From NCBI GenBank assembly GCA_023428695.1, contig JAEYWY010000017.1, forward strand, positions 124,001 through 188,000: 64,000 nucleotides of DNA, written 5' to 3'. The stretch comes from Bacteroidota bacterium. Its GTDB lineage: Bacteria; Bacteroidota; Bacteroidia; Cytophagales; Cyclobacteriaceae. The position numbers were made by a program, and so were the translations under genes. Each line of letters starts with the position of its first letter. Within the stretch, counting starts at the first letter, position 1. Below, piece after piece: positions 28,256 through 37,424 of this stretch. Below the pieces are notes generated by a model that was not told where the DNA came from, did no database searches, and was given only the letters and a program-made list of their open reading frames with translations.

Positions 28256-28887
28256 TACTGTTTATTTAATAAGGTTTCGATTTTACTTAATGAACTCTCA
28301 ACGAAGATCACATTGTCAGCGTGCATCACATCATACGTAGTGATGTTATCAGCTGTAGTGATTTTCGTATTGCTGATATTTCTTCCGCTCAATACAACGT
28401 TCTTGTTTACCTCAGGGAGGATCAACAGCGTTTTCTTATCCTTAAGCGAGAGTGCGTTCAACAAAGAGAGATATTGTTTCGTCTTCGGAGTATCGAAGCT
28501 GAAGTCTTCAAGGACAGCGATTGAATTGTCCTTCGCCTTGTATGAAAGAGCTGACTTTCTTGCGAGGTCTTTTACTTTCTTGTTCAGTTTGAAAGAGTAA
28601 TCACGGGGAACCGGACCGAATACACGTCCACCACCTTTGAATTGGGGGTTCTTTATGTTACCCGCACGCGCACCACCGGTACCTTTTTGCTTCTTGAGCT
28701 TCTTGCTGGATCCGGAGATCTCGTTACGCTGCTTTGACTTATGCGTTCCCTGGCGTTGATTTGCCAGATAACTCTTAACATCCAAATATATGGCGTGATC
28801 ATTGGGCTCGATGCCGAAGATCACGTCCGAAAGATTCACTTTCTTGCTGGTCTGTTCACCACTCGATTTTAATACTGCTACTTCCAT
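28255..28887 (-). CDS. rplD: 50S ribosomal protein L4
   Basis: An exit-tunnel protein; in E. coli it also represses its own operon through the S10 leader. The 210 residues contain the long tunnel loop ([56 protein letters not shown]) and a globular domain. Since rpsJ is not upstream here, an S10-leader type of feedback would have to act on the rplC leader instead. Confidence 0.98.
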   Translation of the reverse strand: MEVAVLKSSGEQTSKKVNLSDVIFGIEPNDHAIYLDVKSYLANQRQGTHKSKQRNEISGSSKKLKKQKGTGGARAGNIKNPQFKGGGRVFGPVPRDYSFKLNKKVKDLARKSALSYKAKDNSIAVLEDFSFDTPKTKQYLSLLNALSLKDKKTLLILPEVNKNVVLSGRNISNTKITTADNITTYDVMHADNVIFVESSLSKIETLLNKQ

Positions 28888-29519
28888 TACTTCTGAAGGA
28901 TTACAGTTGAATTCTTTGCTCCCGGAACTGAACCGCTTACAACGATGATGTTTTGATCAGCGACGATCTTCACAACTTTCAGGTTCACCAGCTTCACACG
29001 ATCATTACCCATCCGTCCTGCAAGGCGCTTACCTTTTACAACACGTGAAGCGAATGACGCGTTACCCATTGAACCCGGAGCACGAAGACGGTTATGTTGT
29101 CCGTGCGTTGCCTCACCCACTCCGGAGAAATTGTGACGTTTAACGACACCCTGGAAACCACGACCTTTTGAAGTGCCGATAGCATCCACGAATTCGCCTT
29201 CGTTGAAGATGTCGGCCACGCGGATCTCCTTGCCAAGTTCAATGATACCGTCAAACTCTTTACGGAAGTCGCGGAATTCCGCAACGGCGCGCTTCGGAGT
29301 TGTCCCAGCTTTCTTGAAGTGGCCCAGAGCTGCCCGGGATGTGTTCTTTTCTTTTTTCTCGCCAAAAGCAAGCTGAACGGCACGATACCCGTCCGTTTCC
29401 ACGTTCTTAACCTGCGTTACTACACAGGGACCCGCTTCAATCACAGTACAGGCGATGTTCTCACCGTCCGGTCCGAATACGCTGGTCATTCCTATTTTTT
29501 TTCCTATAATTCCAGGCAT
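28887..29519 (-). CDS. rplC: 50S ribosomal protein L3
   Basis: One of the first proteins to bind 23S rRNA. The 210 residues begin [19 protein letters not shown] and include the signature [20 protein letters not shown] with [16 protein letters not shown]. It is the first gene of the S10 block here. The usual upstream neighbour rpsJ is 12.9 kb away, and a new promoter sits about 108 bases upstream. Confidence 0.98.
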   Translation of the reverse strand: MPGIIGKKIGMTSVFGPDGENIACTVIEAGPCVVTQVKNVETDGYRAVQLAFGEKKEKNTSRAALGHFKKAGTTPKRAVAEFRDFRKEFDGIIELGKEIRVADIFNEGEFVDAIGTSKGRGFQGVVKRHNFSGVGEATHGQHNRLRAPGSMGNASFASRVVKGKRLAGRMGNDRVKLVNLKVVKIVADQNIIVVSGSVPGAKNSTVILQK

Positions 29520-29936
29520 GGCTTAAACCAATTAATGCTGTTTCTCAGGACTTTCTGAAGCTTCGACCGGGAGCCTTAACCGCTTCCCTGTCAGCGCCGT
29601 TTGGGCACTTGTTTCAAAAAGGACTGCAAAGATAGGAACTAAAGTATAGTTAGCAAATGCAGGTTTTAAAATTTTTCCAATTCTGGAATGGCCCTGAAAC
29701 TTGCCTCCAACTGCGTTTCGCAGATGTCGTTTTCTGGCAATGAAATGCCGGAAAAACCCCGGAATTCCGATGTTTTGTTTGGTTTTTTTGGTTGCAGGCC
29801 ATAGCGTGATACAAGACATCGATGCGGTTCTCCGCGGGACCGTTGCACCGCGCAACCCCACCGTCTGCCAACGTCAAATACATGAGCCACAAGGTTCGCA
29901 CTTCTATCTACGCCAAATTCCCTAACATTGCACGGC
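29520..29936. other. 417-base divergent intergenic region at the breakpoint of the S10 block
   Basis: Lies between rplC (minus) and the FecCD-type permease (plus). It holds the rplC promoter (29627-29657) and, in the rplC leader, a small hairpin (GGGAGC/GCTTCCC, 29569-29588). A second hairpin, TTCTGGCA/TGCCGGAA, lies near 29732-29754. A weak TAACATTG box at 29923-29930 might serve the permease gene, but it has no good -33 element. No remnant of rpsJ, transposase or direct repeat was recognised. Confidence 0.65.
29627..29657 (-). promoter_or_regulatory. Predicted promoter of the rplC-led S10 block
   Basis: Minus-strand TTTG (29657-29654), exactly 19 bases, then TATCTTTG (29634-29627), a full consensus match. 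The bases that follow, CAGTCCTTTTTGA, match those after the rpsL and tRNA-Trp promoters. Confidence 0.85.
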
Positions 29937-30947
29937 ATGTCAATACTGTTGAAGTCCCGCTGGCTACTACTCTTTATACTACTCCTGGCGCTGTTCCTGA
30001 TCAACCTGTCGCTGGGAAGTGTTGACATCCCCATTAGGGCAATTATCGCCATCCTTACGGGCAGTGGCGGCGACCCGGTTTGGACCAGCATTGTAATAGA
30101 CTTCCGGCTCACCAAGGCATTGACATGTGTGTTGGCAGGCGGGGCACTTTCTGTCAGCGGCCTGGTGATGCAGACGCTGTTCCGGAATCCACTCGCCGGA
30201 CCGGACGTACTCGGATTGACTTCGGGTGCAAGCCTGGCCGTTTCACTCGTGTTTATGGGCTATTCCCTCGGAGTCGCCGTTTTCAGCATTTCAAACCCGT
30301 GGGCGGTTGCTCTTGCCGCCAGCGTCGGCTCCACAATGGTCTTTCTGATTGTGCTCGCCCTGTCAACCAAAGTACGCAACAACGCCTCCCTGTTAATTAT
30401 CGGACTGATGATCGGTGCCGGAACGTCGTCCATTGTAAGCGTGCTCCAGTTCATCAGCAAGGCGGAAGATGTGCAGACTTACATGATCTGGACATTTGGT
30501 AGCCTGGGATCACTCAGCTGGCCCGAGATTCAGGTACTTGCTTTGATCCTGGCGGCCGGAGCAGTGATCGCATTCGTATCAATCAAGGCCATGAATGCCT
30601 GGTTGCTCGGTCCAAACTATGCACAAAGCCTTGGCATCAGACTGGGTCGCGCACGTTTCCTGATGATCATGGCATCCAGCATTCTGACAGGTGGGGTTAC
30701 AGCCTTTTGCGGTCCCATAGCTTTCATCGGATTGGCGGTGCCTCATTTGGTTAAATTGCTTTTCAGAACACATAATCATAAGGTATTGATTCCTTCTGTC
30801 CTTGCCGGGGGCGGAATTCTCCTGCTTTTTTGTGATACTCTGGCGCAGCTTCCCGGTCAAAGTCAGGTGCTGCCAATCAACGCCATGACTGCCCTCGTCG
30901 GCGCCCCGGTCGTCATTTGGGTAATCCTTAAAAACCGCATAGTATGA
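29937..30947 (+). CDS. FecCD/BtuC-type ABC importer permease
   Basis: A 336-residue inner-membrane permease for iron-siderophore, haem or cobalamin import. It has about nine or ten membrane segments and the family motifs DFRLTKALTCVLAGGALSVS, MQTLFRNPLAGPDVLGLTSG, WLLGPNYAQSLGIRLG, the coupling stretch GPIAFIGLAVPHLVKLLF and DTLAQLPGQSQVLPINAMTA. The start is the ATG at 29937; an in-frame TTG nine bases earlier is less likely. Its stop overlaps the ATPase start (ATGA). The binding-protein partner is probably the distant BtuF-like gene at 2201-2986. Confidence 0.92.
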   Translation: MSILLKSRWLLLFILLLALFLINLSLGSVDIPIRAIIAILTGSGGDPVWTSIVIDFRLTKALTCVLAGGALSVSGLVMQTLFRNPLAGPDVLGLTSGASLAVSLVFMGYSLGVAVFSISNPWAVALAASVGSTMVFLIVLALSTKVRNNASLLIIGLMIGAGTSSIVSVLQFISKAEDVQTYMIWTFGSLGSLSWPEIQVLALILAAGAVIAFVSIKAMNAWLLGPNYAQSLGIRLGRARFLMIMASSILTGGVTAFCGPIAFIGLAVPHLVKLLFRTHNHKVLIPSVLAGGGILLLFCDTLAQLPGQSQVLPINAMTALVGAPVVIWVILKNRIV

Positions 30948-31924
30948 CCAAGGGGGTTTCATCGCCAATGGAAATGCTTCGGCTTAACCAGCTTTCGGTG
31001 GGGTATCCCAACCATCCATTGTTTGATAACCTGAACCTCTCGCTGCATTCCGGACAGCTTGTTTGTTTCATGGGACCAAATGGTGCGGGCAAGTCAACAT
31101 TGATTCGTACCATCGGCGGTTTGCAGCAACCGCGGTCGGGCTCAGTACTTATCCAGGGAAGCGATACTTTAAGTTCAAAACCTGAAAAAGTTGCCCTGGT
31201 TCTCACTGATCCCGTCAGGGACATAAATGTTACCGTTGAGGAAATGGTGTCCTTCGGCAGGTACCCTTTCCTGAACTGGACAGTAACACTGGCGAAACAC
31301 GATGAAGAAATCATTGGGTTTGCAATTGACCGGGTCAACATTGGTCATCTCAAAAAAAAGAGACTCTATCAACTCAGCGACGGTCAAATCCAAATGACGA
31401 TGATCGCACGGGCGCTCGCTCAGGATACACCGTTAATTATCCTCGATGAACCAACCGCACACCTCGACCTTAACAATCGCGTCGAGATAATGAAGTTGCT
31501 TGAGGGTCTCGCTCATCGTGAAGGCAAGTGTATTCTGATGGCGACCCACGAACTCGACCTGGCGTTGCAAACGTCGGATCTGATCTGGTTAACGGGAAAC
31601 AACAAGAACATCGTCACGGGCATTCCCGAGGATCTCGTTCTCGCCGGGGATTTCGATGAGACGTTTCGTTTCAAAGGTTTTGATTTGAAAACCGGTAAAG
31701 TCCAGCATCGCCCATTCCGTGGCCGATGCATACGATTATCCGGAGAAGGTTACGCCTATCTCTGGACGAGGAACGCGCTCGAACGCAACGGGTTTGAAGT
31801 TTCTGATGATACAGGCGATACCCACGTTGTCATCACCCGGCCCGATGAACGTTTTCTCTGGCAGATCGAGGGTGGCAAGACAGTTTACTCTCCCGGAAGT
31901 CTACTGGATGAGTTGCTCACCTAG
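30944..31924 (+). CDS. FecE/BtuD-type ABC importer ATPase with C-terminal extension
   Basis: The ATP-hydrolysing partner of the permease just upstream; the two genes overlap by four bases. Motifs in this 326-residue protein: Walker A GPNGAGKST (about 44-52), signature LSDGQ (144-148, usually LSGGQ), Walker B LIILDEP (164-170) and switch His202. The Q-loop position carries VLTDPVRD rather than a Gln. Residues from about 240 to 326 form an extra domain with no motif I recognise. Similar variants may be usual in Bacteroidota homologues, but I cannot check that here. Confidence 0.92.
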   Translation: MTKGVSSPMEMLRLNQLSVGYPNHPLFDNLNLSLHSGQLVCFMGPNGAGKSTLIRTIGGLQQPRSGSVLIQGSDTLSSKPEKVALVLTDPVRDINVTVEEMVSFGRYPFLNWTVTLAKHDEEIIGFAIDRVNIGHLKKKRLYQLSDGQIQMTMIARALAQDTPLIILDEPTAHLDLNNRVEIMKLLEGLAHREGKCILMATHELDLALQTSDLIWLTGNNKNIVTGIPEDLVLAGDFDETFRFKGFDLKTGKVQHRPFRGRCIRLSGEGYAYLWTRNALERNGFEVSDDTGDTHVVITRPDERFLWQIEGGKTVYSPGSLLDELLT

Positions 31925-32043
31925 ACAAATCCATTCATAAATTACTTCAAACGATTGCACTCCACAAGAGTAAGTTCTTTTCAAAATATTAATTATCTCT
32001 GTTCCAACACTTTTGTTAGTTTGTGACCATTTCCAACTGACAA

Positions 32044-33693
32044 ATGATTAAAACAGAAGATTTATTTCCATTTCAATTCGATCCCGGATTCAGTAAACCA
32101 GTTGCGTACTTCTCCATGGAATTTGCAGTAGACCAACCGTTGAAGATATACAGCGGTGGTCTTGGCTTTCTCGCCGGGTCACACCTGCGAAGCGCCTACG
32201 AACAAAAGCAAAATCTGATCGGCATCGGGATTCTCTGGAAGAAAGGTTACTACGATCAGGAGCGCAACCAGGATCAGACACTTCGGGTAAGCTTTCGTGA
32301 CAAAGACTATTCATTTCTCACTGACACACACATCATTTTCCCGATTACCATACACGGTTCGAGAGTGTACGTGAAGGCGTATCTGTTAAAGCCCGAAGTT
32401 TTTAAAACGGCGCCGCTTTTCCTTCTTACTACCGACATCCAGGAGAATGATTATCTCGCCCAGACAATCAGCCATCGGTTGTATGATCCGAATGAGACCA
32501 CGCGAATTGCCCAAAGCATTCTGCTCGGGGTAGGCGGAGCAAAATTACTTGACATCCTCAACCGCGAGACCGAGATATACCATATGAATGAAGGTCATTC
32601 GCTGCCAATGTGTTTTTATCTGCTCGAGAAGTACAAGAACATTGAGGAAGTAAGGAAGCGTGTAGTCTTCACGACGCACACGCCCGAGAAGGCCGGCAAC
32701 GAAGAACACAGTATCCCCCTTCTTAACAGCATGACATTTTTCGGAGGCCTTACACCTGAACAGGTAAACGAAGCAGTCTATCCGGAGAACGGAACACTGA
32801 ATTATACACTGTCGGCGCTACGGCTGGCGCGAAAAGCGAATGGTGTATCGAAGCTCCACGGTGAAGTATCGCGGAAGATGTGGGGTGATCAGAAAGGAAT
32901 ATGTGAAATCACTTCGATTACCAACGCTCAAAACAAGAGTTACTGGAGTGATCCCGTTCTGGAGAGTGCGCTCGCAAAAAACGATAATAACCTTCTCGTT
33001 GCACGCAAAAAGGAATTGAAGCACAAACTCTTCCGCGTGGTTGCGAATCAAACCGGAAAACTATTCGACGAAAATGTACTCACGATCGTATGGGCGCGCC
33101 GTTTTGCTGCCTATAAACGTGCTAACCTGATACTGTCTGATTTCAATCGCTTTTTGAAGCTGACACAAAATTCGAAGCGTCCGATACAAGTGATTTGGGC
33201 CGGGAAACCATATCCGGAGGACTACGGCGCAATCAATATCTTTAATGAGATTTACTGGAAAACCAAGGACCTTCCGAATTGCACGGTGCTCACCGGGTAT
33301 GAACTGTGGCTTTCCGGCCACCTTAAAAAAGGTTCTGATCTCTGGTTGAACAATCCGAAGTTGTATCACGAAGCATCAGGAACGTCGGGCATGACGGCAG
33401 CAATGAACGGTTCCATCAATATCTCGATCCCTGACGGATGGGTACCCGAATTTGCAAAGTCAGGTAAAAACAGTTTCATTATCGAACCCGCCAACGACCT
33501 GCTTGTTGAGTCGTCCAGAGACAAGATTGAGGCCCAGAACCTGTACGAGCTCCTCGAGAACGTGGTGGTTCCTACGTATTATGACCAACCCAATGAATGG
33601 GTGAAGATCATGAAAAACAGTATGCGCGATATTCTGCCTTATTTTGACGGCGCGCGAATGGCCAATGAGTATTACAATAAAATGTATAATTAA
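32044..33693 (+). CDS. GT35 alpha-glucan phosphorylase homologue lacking the PLP lysine
   Basis: A 549-residue member of the short glucan-phosphorylase group, which in canonical members releases glucose-1-phosphate from glycogen or maltodextrin using pyridoxal phosphate. N-terminal YFSMEFAVDQPLKIYSGGLG, EIYHMNEGHSLPMC and TTHTPEKAGNEEHS, and ARRFAAYKRANLIL in the second half, fit the family. At the site where the cofactor lysine should be (EASGTGNMK in rabbit enzyme), this protein reads EASGTSGMT, with Thr451 in place of Lys. Either cofactor binding differs or the reaction does. It is followed by a strong terminator. The original family name should be used with caution. Confidence 0.8.
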   Translation: MIKTEDLFPFQFDPGFSKPVAYFSMEFAVDQPLKIYSGGLGFLAGSHLRSAYEQKQNLIGIGILWKKGYYDQERNQDQTLRVSFRDKDYSFLTDTHIIFPITIHGSRVYVKAYLLKPEVFKTAPLFLLTTDIQENDYLAQTISHRLYDPNETTRIAQSILLGVGGAKLLDILNRETEIYHMNEGHSLPMCFYLLEKYKNIEEVRKRVVFTTHTPEKAGNEEHSIPLLNSMTFFGGLTPEQVNEAVYPENGTLNYTLSALRLARKANGVSKLHGEVSRKMWGDQKGICEITSITNAQNKSYWSDPVLESALAKNDNNLLVARKKELKHKLFRVVANQTGKLFDENVLTIVWARRFAAYKRANLILSDFNRFLKLTQNSKRPIQVIWAGKPYPEDYGAINIFNEIYWKTKDLPNCTVLTGYELWLSGHLKKGSDLWLNNPKLYHEASGTSGMTAAMNGSINISIPDGWVPEFAKSGKNSFIIEPANDLLVESSRDKIEAQNLYELLENVVVPTYYDQPNEWVKIMKNSMRDILPYFDGARMANEYYNKMYN

Positions 33694-33713
33694 ACTGCAT
33701 CGAAACGAAAACC

Positions 33714-33743
33714 AAGGCAGCGTCTCCGGATGCTGCCTTTTTT
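33714..33743 (+). terminator. Intrinsic terminator after the phosphorylase homologue
   Basis: Arms AAGGCAGC (33714-33721) and GCTGCCTT (33732-33739), then a T-run to 33743, 21 bases after the stop codon on the plus strand. Confidence 0.9.
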
Positions 33744-33777
33744 GTTTACCCGAAAGTGGTTAACGTTGTCCGTCGAA

Positions 33778-33810
33778 TTTGTGACTCACAGGCGACGATG
33801 GCTAACTTAC
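33778..33810 (+). promoter_or_regulatory. Possible promoter for the MOSC-HemJ-SCO1-cytochrome cluster
   Basis: TTTG (33778-33781), 21 bases, then TAACTTAC (33803-33810), a partial match to TAnnTTTG. The position directly after a terminator and five bases before the MOSC start codon fits a promoter with a very short leader, but the -7 box is imperfect. Confidence 0.35.
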
Positions 33811-33814
33811 ACGA

Positions 33815-34618
33815 ATGAACAGCATCAAGGTCACCCAACTCCGCATCTATCCGATAAAATCACTTCCAGGCATTTCACTGGATTCGGTAAACGTTTTACC
33901 AAAAGGTTTTGAATACGACAGGAGGTTCATGCTTGTGGATGAAGACGGAGTTGCCATTACGCAAAGAACGCATCCTGTTTTGGCGCTTTTCAATGTATCA
34001 ATAGAAAATGATCGGATATCTGTCGCCAAGAACAACGACTCGGTAACGATTCCGATTTCACCCTTAACGGGAACAGAATTCGCTGCAAAGATTTGGAACG
34101 ATACGGTTACCACCGTTGAACCCGACTCACATCTTTCCGGGTGGTTTTCAAAACACGTGGGCGTGAAGTGTAAGCTCGTCTTCTTCCCTGAAAGCAATCC
34201 GCGACCGGTAGATTCAAGATATGGCAAGAACGGAAACCACGTCAGCCTCGCCGATGCATATCCTGTTCTCATTATAGGGCAGTCATCACTTGATGAGTTG
34301 AACCGCCGGCTTGATGCTCCGGTTGGTATGAACCGATTCAGACCAAACATTGTCTTCAGCGGTGGCGAGCCTTTTGAGGAGGACCGTTGGAGCGACTTCC
34401 GCGTTGGCCAGGGTGCGTTTAAGGCGGTGAAGTCGTGCGACCGTTGTGTTTTGATCACTATTAACCCTGAAACCGGGGAAAAAGGCACCGAACCGCTTCG
34501 CACGCTCGCGACATTTCGTAAACAGGATAACAAAGTGCTTTTTGGTCAGAATGTTTTGATCGTCAACACTTCAAAAATCAACGTCGGTGACGAAATTTTC
34601 GTTGAGAGTTACCGTTAA
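33815..34618 (+). CDS. MOSC-domain protein (YcbX/mARC-like)
   Basis: A 267-residue protein with an N-terminal MOSC beta-barrel domain (RIYPIKSLPGISLDSVNV, GFEYDRRFMLVDEDG) and a C-terminal MOSC domain. The latter contains GMNRFRPNIVFSGGEPFEED and a Cys in KSCDRCVLITINPETGEKG that corresponds to the molybdenum-binding Cys of mARC. Relatives reduce N-hydroxylated compounds or help molybdenum-cofactor chemistry. The protein is likely cytosolic. Its neighbours include a molybdenum hydroxylase cluster 3 kb downstream, which supports a molybdenum link. Confidence 0.88.
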   Translation: MNSIKVTQLRIYPIKSLPGISLDSVNVLPKGFEYDRRFMLVDEDGVAITQRTHPVLALFNVSIENDRISVAKNNDSVTIPISPLTGTEFAAKIWNDTVTTVEPDSHLSGWFSKHVGVKCKLVFFPESNPRPVDSRYGKNGNHVSLADAYPVLIIGQSSLDELNRRLDAPVGMNRFRPNIVFSGGEPFEEDRWSDFRVGQGAFKAVKSCDRCVLITINPETGEKGTEPLRTLATFRKQDNKVLFGQNVLIVNTSKINVGDEIFVESYR

Positions 34619-34641
34619 TTTTAGTTGCTTGCCAAAGCGAT

Positions 34642-35178
34642 ATGGCATTCGAATACTTTAAGGCAATCCACATCATCTTTATTGTAACCTGGTTCGCGGG
34701 GATTTTTTACATCCCGCGATTGTTTGTTTATACGATTGAGGCGCATGAAAAGGCAGAGCCAGAAAGATCGATCCTGCTTGCGCAGTTGAAAATGATGACA
34801 CGCCGTTTATGGTTTGGCATCACCTGGCCATCGGCAATAATCACATTGATAATTGGAATCTCGATGTTGATCAAACAGCCGGTCTGGCTAGAACTTTCGT
34901 TCATGCAAATCAAACTTGGTTTGGTTGTATTGCTTTATTGCTATCACCTGTCTCTTCATGTGATCTATAAACAGCTGCAGCGCGACGAAGTGCGATACAC
35001 ATCTCAGCAAATGCGAATCTGGAACGAAGTCGCAACGCTTCTCCTGATCAGCATTGTTTTTCTGATCGTCGTGAAGACTGCATTGAGTATAGCATGGGGT
35101 CTGGTGGGCTTGATCTTTATCACACTTGCGATTTTGATCGGAATACGCGTCTATAAAAATGTTCGAAACAAGAAATGA
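34642..35178 (+). CDS. hemJ: HemJ-like protoporphyrinogen IX oxidase / CopD-family membrane protein
   Basis: A 178-residue inner-membrane protein with about five membrane segments. The N-terminal FKAIHIIFIVTWFAGIFYIP, with its conserved His10, matches HemJ, the enzyme that oxidises protoporphyrinogen IX in haem synthesis. Proteins of this family are often labelled CopD. Its gene lies 23 bases after the MOSC gene and two bases before SCO1, so a shared transcript is likely. A link to haem supply for the downstream cytochromes is reasonable but inferred. Confidence 0.82.
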   Translation: MAFEYFKAIHIIFIVTWFAGIFYIPRLFVYTIEAHEKAEPERSILLAQLKMMTRRLWFGITWPSAIITLIIGISMLIKQPVWLELSFMQIKLGLVVLLYCYHLSLHVIYKQLQRDEVRYTSQQMRIWNEVATLLLISIVFLIVVKTALSIAWGLVGLIFITLAILIGIRVYKNVRNKK

Positions 35179-35179
35179 A

Positions 35180-35800
35180 ATGAAAAACTCCGGCGTTTTT
35201 TTGGCATTATTTATTACCTCGCTGTTTGTCACATCGTGTATAAAAGAAAAGCCCCTGCCCGTCTTCGGTGAGCGTGAAGTGGTTAATGGTGACACAGTCT
35301 ATCACACCATCGGACCGTTTCAATTCGTCAATCAGGACAGTGTGCTCGTAACGAATCAGACAGTGGCGGGTAAGATTTACGTTGCGGATTTCTTTTTCAC
35401 ATCATGCCGGACTATCTGCCCCGTGATGAAGTCACAAATGCTCAGAGTGTACGAAAAAGTGAAAGACGATAACGATGTCCTCATCTTAAGTCACACGATA
35501 GACCCCGAATACGACACGGTAGCGCTACTGCGGGATTTCGCTGAACGACTTGGGGTGTCTTCAAAAACGTGGCATTTCCTCACCGGCAACCAGGACGACA
35601 TTTATGATATTGCCGAGAAGGGCTATTTCTCGACGGTAATGGAAGACAGCCTCGAACCGGATGGATTCATTCACAGCGGCGCTTTCCTTTTGATTGACCG
35701 AAAGCAAAGAATTCGCGGCAAATACGATGGCACTAATGAGGAAGACGTCAACCGTTTGATCGGAGATATTGAACGACTCAAGCGTGAAACTGAAATCTGA
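35180..35800 (+). CDS. SCO1/SenC-family lipoprotein
   Basis: A 206-residue thioredoxin-fold copper protein that usually helps build the CuA site of cytochrome oxidase. It has a lipobox near Cys20 (FVTSC), the copper-binding CxxxC at Cys76 and Cys80 (TSCRTICPVM) and the third ligand His165 in DGFIHSGAF. The start at 35180 (MKNSGVFLALF) is chosen because it gives a lipoprotein signal, not the in-frame ATG at 35159. It overlaps the following cytochrome gene by 17 bases if the GTG start there is right. Confidence 0.92.
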   Translation: MKNSGVFLALFITSLFVTSCIKEKPLPVFGEREVVNGDTVYHTIGPFQFVNQDSVLVTNQTVAGKIYVADFFFTSCRTICPVMKSQMLRVYEKVKDDNDVLILSHTIDPEYDTVALLRDFAERLGVSSKTWHFLTGNQDDIYDIAEKGYFSTVMEDSLEPDGFIHSGAFLLIDRKQRIRGKYDGTNEEDVNRLIGDIERLKRETEI

Positions 35801-36278
35801 TTTCCTCCAGCAAATCCGGATCGCCTTACAAACAAGTATGGCGATTTTGTTTTCAGGTACGCTCTTGTGTGCGTGTACCCTCAACAGCAAGGAACGGGCG
35901 CAAACGACGAAATTCCGGCAATACTATGTCAAGGGCGAAGAGCTCTATAAAACGCATTGTCAGAATTGTCATCAGAGCGATGGCAGCGGTCTTGGCGCAG
36001 TTTATCCTCCGCTCCGAAATTCTGATTACATGATCAACCATCCCGAGGATGTGATCTGCCTCATACGATTTGGCAAACAAGGCGAAATAGTCGTCAACGG
36101 AATAATGTACAACATGGAGATGCCGCCTCAACCAAAATTATCCGATCTGGAAGTCGCCGAAATCGCAACGTACATCTACAACAGCTGGGGGAACGAAGGC
36201 GGTATGTTCGACGTCAAAGACGTTTCGCCGCTTCTGGATAGCTGTCGATCACATGAACTTCAGCACAATCTCATGTGA
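35784..36278 (+). CDS. Membrane-anchored c-type cytochrome, paralogue of 39603-40013
   Basis: A 164-residue cytochrome with one haem site, CQNCH (Cys59, Cys62, His63), and the likely Met ligand in YNMEMPP. The N-terminus has a hydrophobic signal ending in LLCAC, probably a lipoprotein lipobox. The GTG at 35784 is preferred because it supplies a basic N-region; the first ATG, at 35838, starts inside the signal. The haem domain is closely similar to the cytochrome at 39603 (VYPPL, VVNGIMYN, YNSWGNEGG). It follows SCO1 and overlaps the convergent DUF2141 gene by 30 bases. Confidence 0.85.
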   Translation: MKLKSDFLQQIRIALQTSMAILFSGTLLCACTLNSKERAQTTKFRQYYVKGEELYKTHCQNCHQSDGSGLGAVYPPLRNSDYMINHPEDVICLIRFGKQGEIVVNGIMYNMEMPPQPKLSDLEVAEIATYIYNSWGNEGGMFDVKDVSPLLDSCRSHELQHNLM

Positions 36279-36677
36279 TGTCGATTCCGAACTTAACTTG
36301 AACTTAGCTTTCTCAAACGAAGGCGGTCCGAATGTACCCATCGCATTATTTCCGAAGCCAAAGCCTTCCCTTGGGATTCCCATAAAATTTTTGTCAAGCT
36401 CGCCATTGTCGTTCGCATCGTGGTAAACGCTTAACGCATATTCTCCGGCCGGAAGGCTAGCGAACTCGATAGATACTTCACTACCGTTAGCCTTTACAGA
36501 CTTACCCTGAAAGGCCTTATCCGGGAAAGTGTCCTCGCTGTTAAACAACGCAACGCGAACAGTCCCCTCCGTTTGTTTGATGTTTTTTACTTTAACAACC
36601 AGCTTATACTGGGCGAAGGCTGATATCGGCCCTGTGAAGAACAGGACAGCGACGAGACATGAATAAAAGAGCTTCAT
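36249..36677 (-). CDS. Secreted DUF2141 protein
   Basis: A 142-residue protein with a signal peptide (MKLFYSCLVAVLFFTGPISA, cut near FAQ) and a DUF2141 domain: VRVALFNSEDTFPDKAF, FASLPAGEYALSVYHDAND and NGELDKNFMGIPREGFGFGN. Members are common exported proteins in Bacteroidota with no known function. It is the only minus-strand gene in the block between rplC and rpsJ, and it converges on the cytochrome gene. Confidence 0.85.
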   Translation of the reverse strand: MKLFYSCLVAVLFFTGPISAFAQYKLVVKVKNIKQTEGTVRVALFNSEDTFPDKAFQGKSVKANGSEVSIEFASLPAGEYALSVYHDANDNGELDKNFMGIPREGFGFGNNAMGTFGPPSFEKAKFKLSSESTSHEIVLKFM

Positions 36678-36925
36678 ACGTTATGTTTTAACCCAAAATT
36701 GGTCTGTTTGTTTGCCGGGCGGAAACTTTCGTTACCGAGCCGTCGATTTTGCCGACCCGACTGTCAAATTCAAACGCCCAATTTTTAACGTTTCATTAAC
36801 ATATTGAGGGCTACCTCTGATCTGTAAAAATGCAAAATTTACAAAAGGACCCTCCAGACTTCATCTGCCAGTGCATAGTCTAGCGGGAAATACGTAAATT
36901 TCTTTTCCAAAAACCTCCAATAAGT

Positions 36926-37405
36926 ATGCCTGCCCTCACCCTGAAAATCAACAACAAGGATTACACTATCGACGTGGATCCGAAGATGCCCTTGCTTTGG
37001 GCAATCCGTGATGTTGTCGGCCTTACCGGCACGAAGTACGGATGTGGAATCGCACAATGCGGCGCGTGTACGGTTCACCTTGACGGACTTCCAGTGCGCT
37101 CCTGCTCGATACCCGTGTCTGCCGCTGCAAAACGAAAAATCACCACGATCGAAGGATTGTCCGACGATAGTTCCCACCCTGTACAACAGGCATGGATCAT
37201 GGAGCAGGTACCCCAGTGCGGCTACTGTCAGTCAGGTCAAATCATGGCAGCAACTGCACTCTTGAAAAAGACACCGGCGCCTACTGATAAGGACATCGAC
37301 ACCGCCATGCAGGGACATATTTGCCGCTGCGGTACCTACCCAAGAATTCGCAAAGCCATTAAAACGGCAGCAACAATCATGGGGCAAAAGGCAAGTAAAG
37401 GTTAA
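36926..37405 (+). CDS. iorA: 2Fe-2S subunit of a molybdenum hydroxylase (isoquinoline 1-oxidoreductase alpha type)
   Basis: A 159-residue electron-transfer subunit. The plant-type cluster is bound by Cys40, 45, 48 and 60 ([14 protein letters not shown], then RSC). The second cluster is bound by Cys98, 101, 133 and 135 ([10 protein letters not shown] and GHICRCGTY). It has no signal peptide, so it would be co-exported folded with its Tat-targeted partner at 37425. It is the first gene of a cassette with that subunit, a cytochrome c and XdhC. The substrate of the complex is not predictable. Confidence 0.92.
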   Translation: MPALTLKINNKDYTIDVDPKMPLLWAIRDVVGLTGTKYGCGIAQCGACTVHLDGLPVRSCSIPVSAAAKRKITTIEGLSDDSSHPVQQAWIMEQVPQCGYCQSGQIMAATALLKKTPAPTDKDIDTAMQGHICRCGTYPRIRKAIKTAATIMGQKASKG

Positions 37406-37424
37406 ACCATAAAACCCTCACTGT

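Noticed and set aside
27806..28600. 264-codon open frame on the plus strand opposite rplB-rplW-rplD
   Set aside because: It is antisense to three certain ribosomal genes, has no recognisable domain, and is rich in Phe, Ser and Leu as expected from reverse-strand reading.
29666..30115. 149-codon minus-strand frame spanning the rplC upstream region and permease start
   Set aside because: Overlaps the certain permease gene and lacks any family feature or start context.
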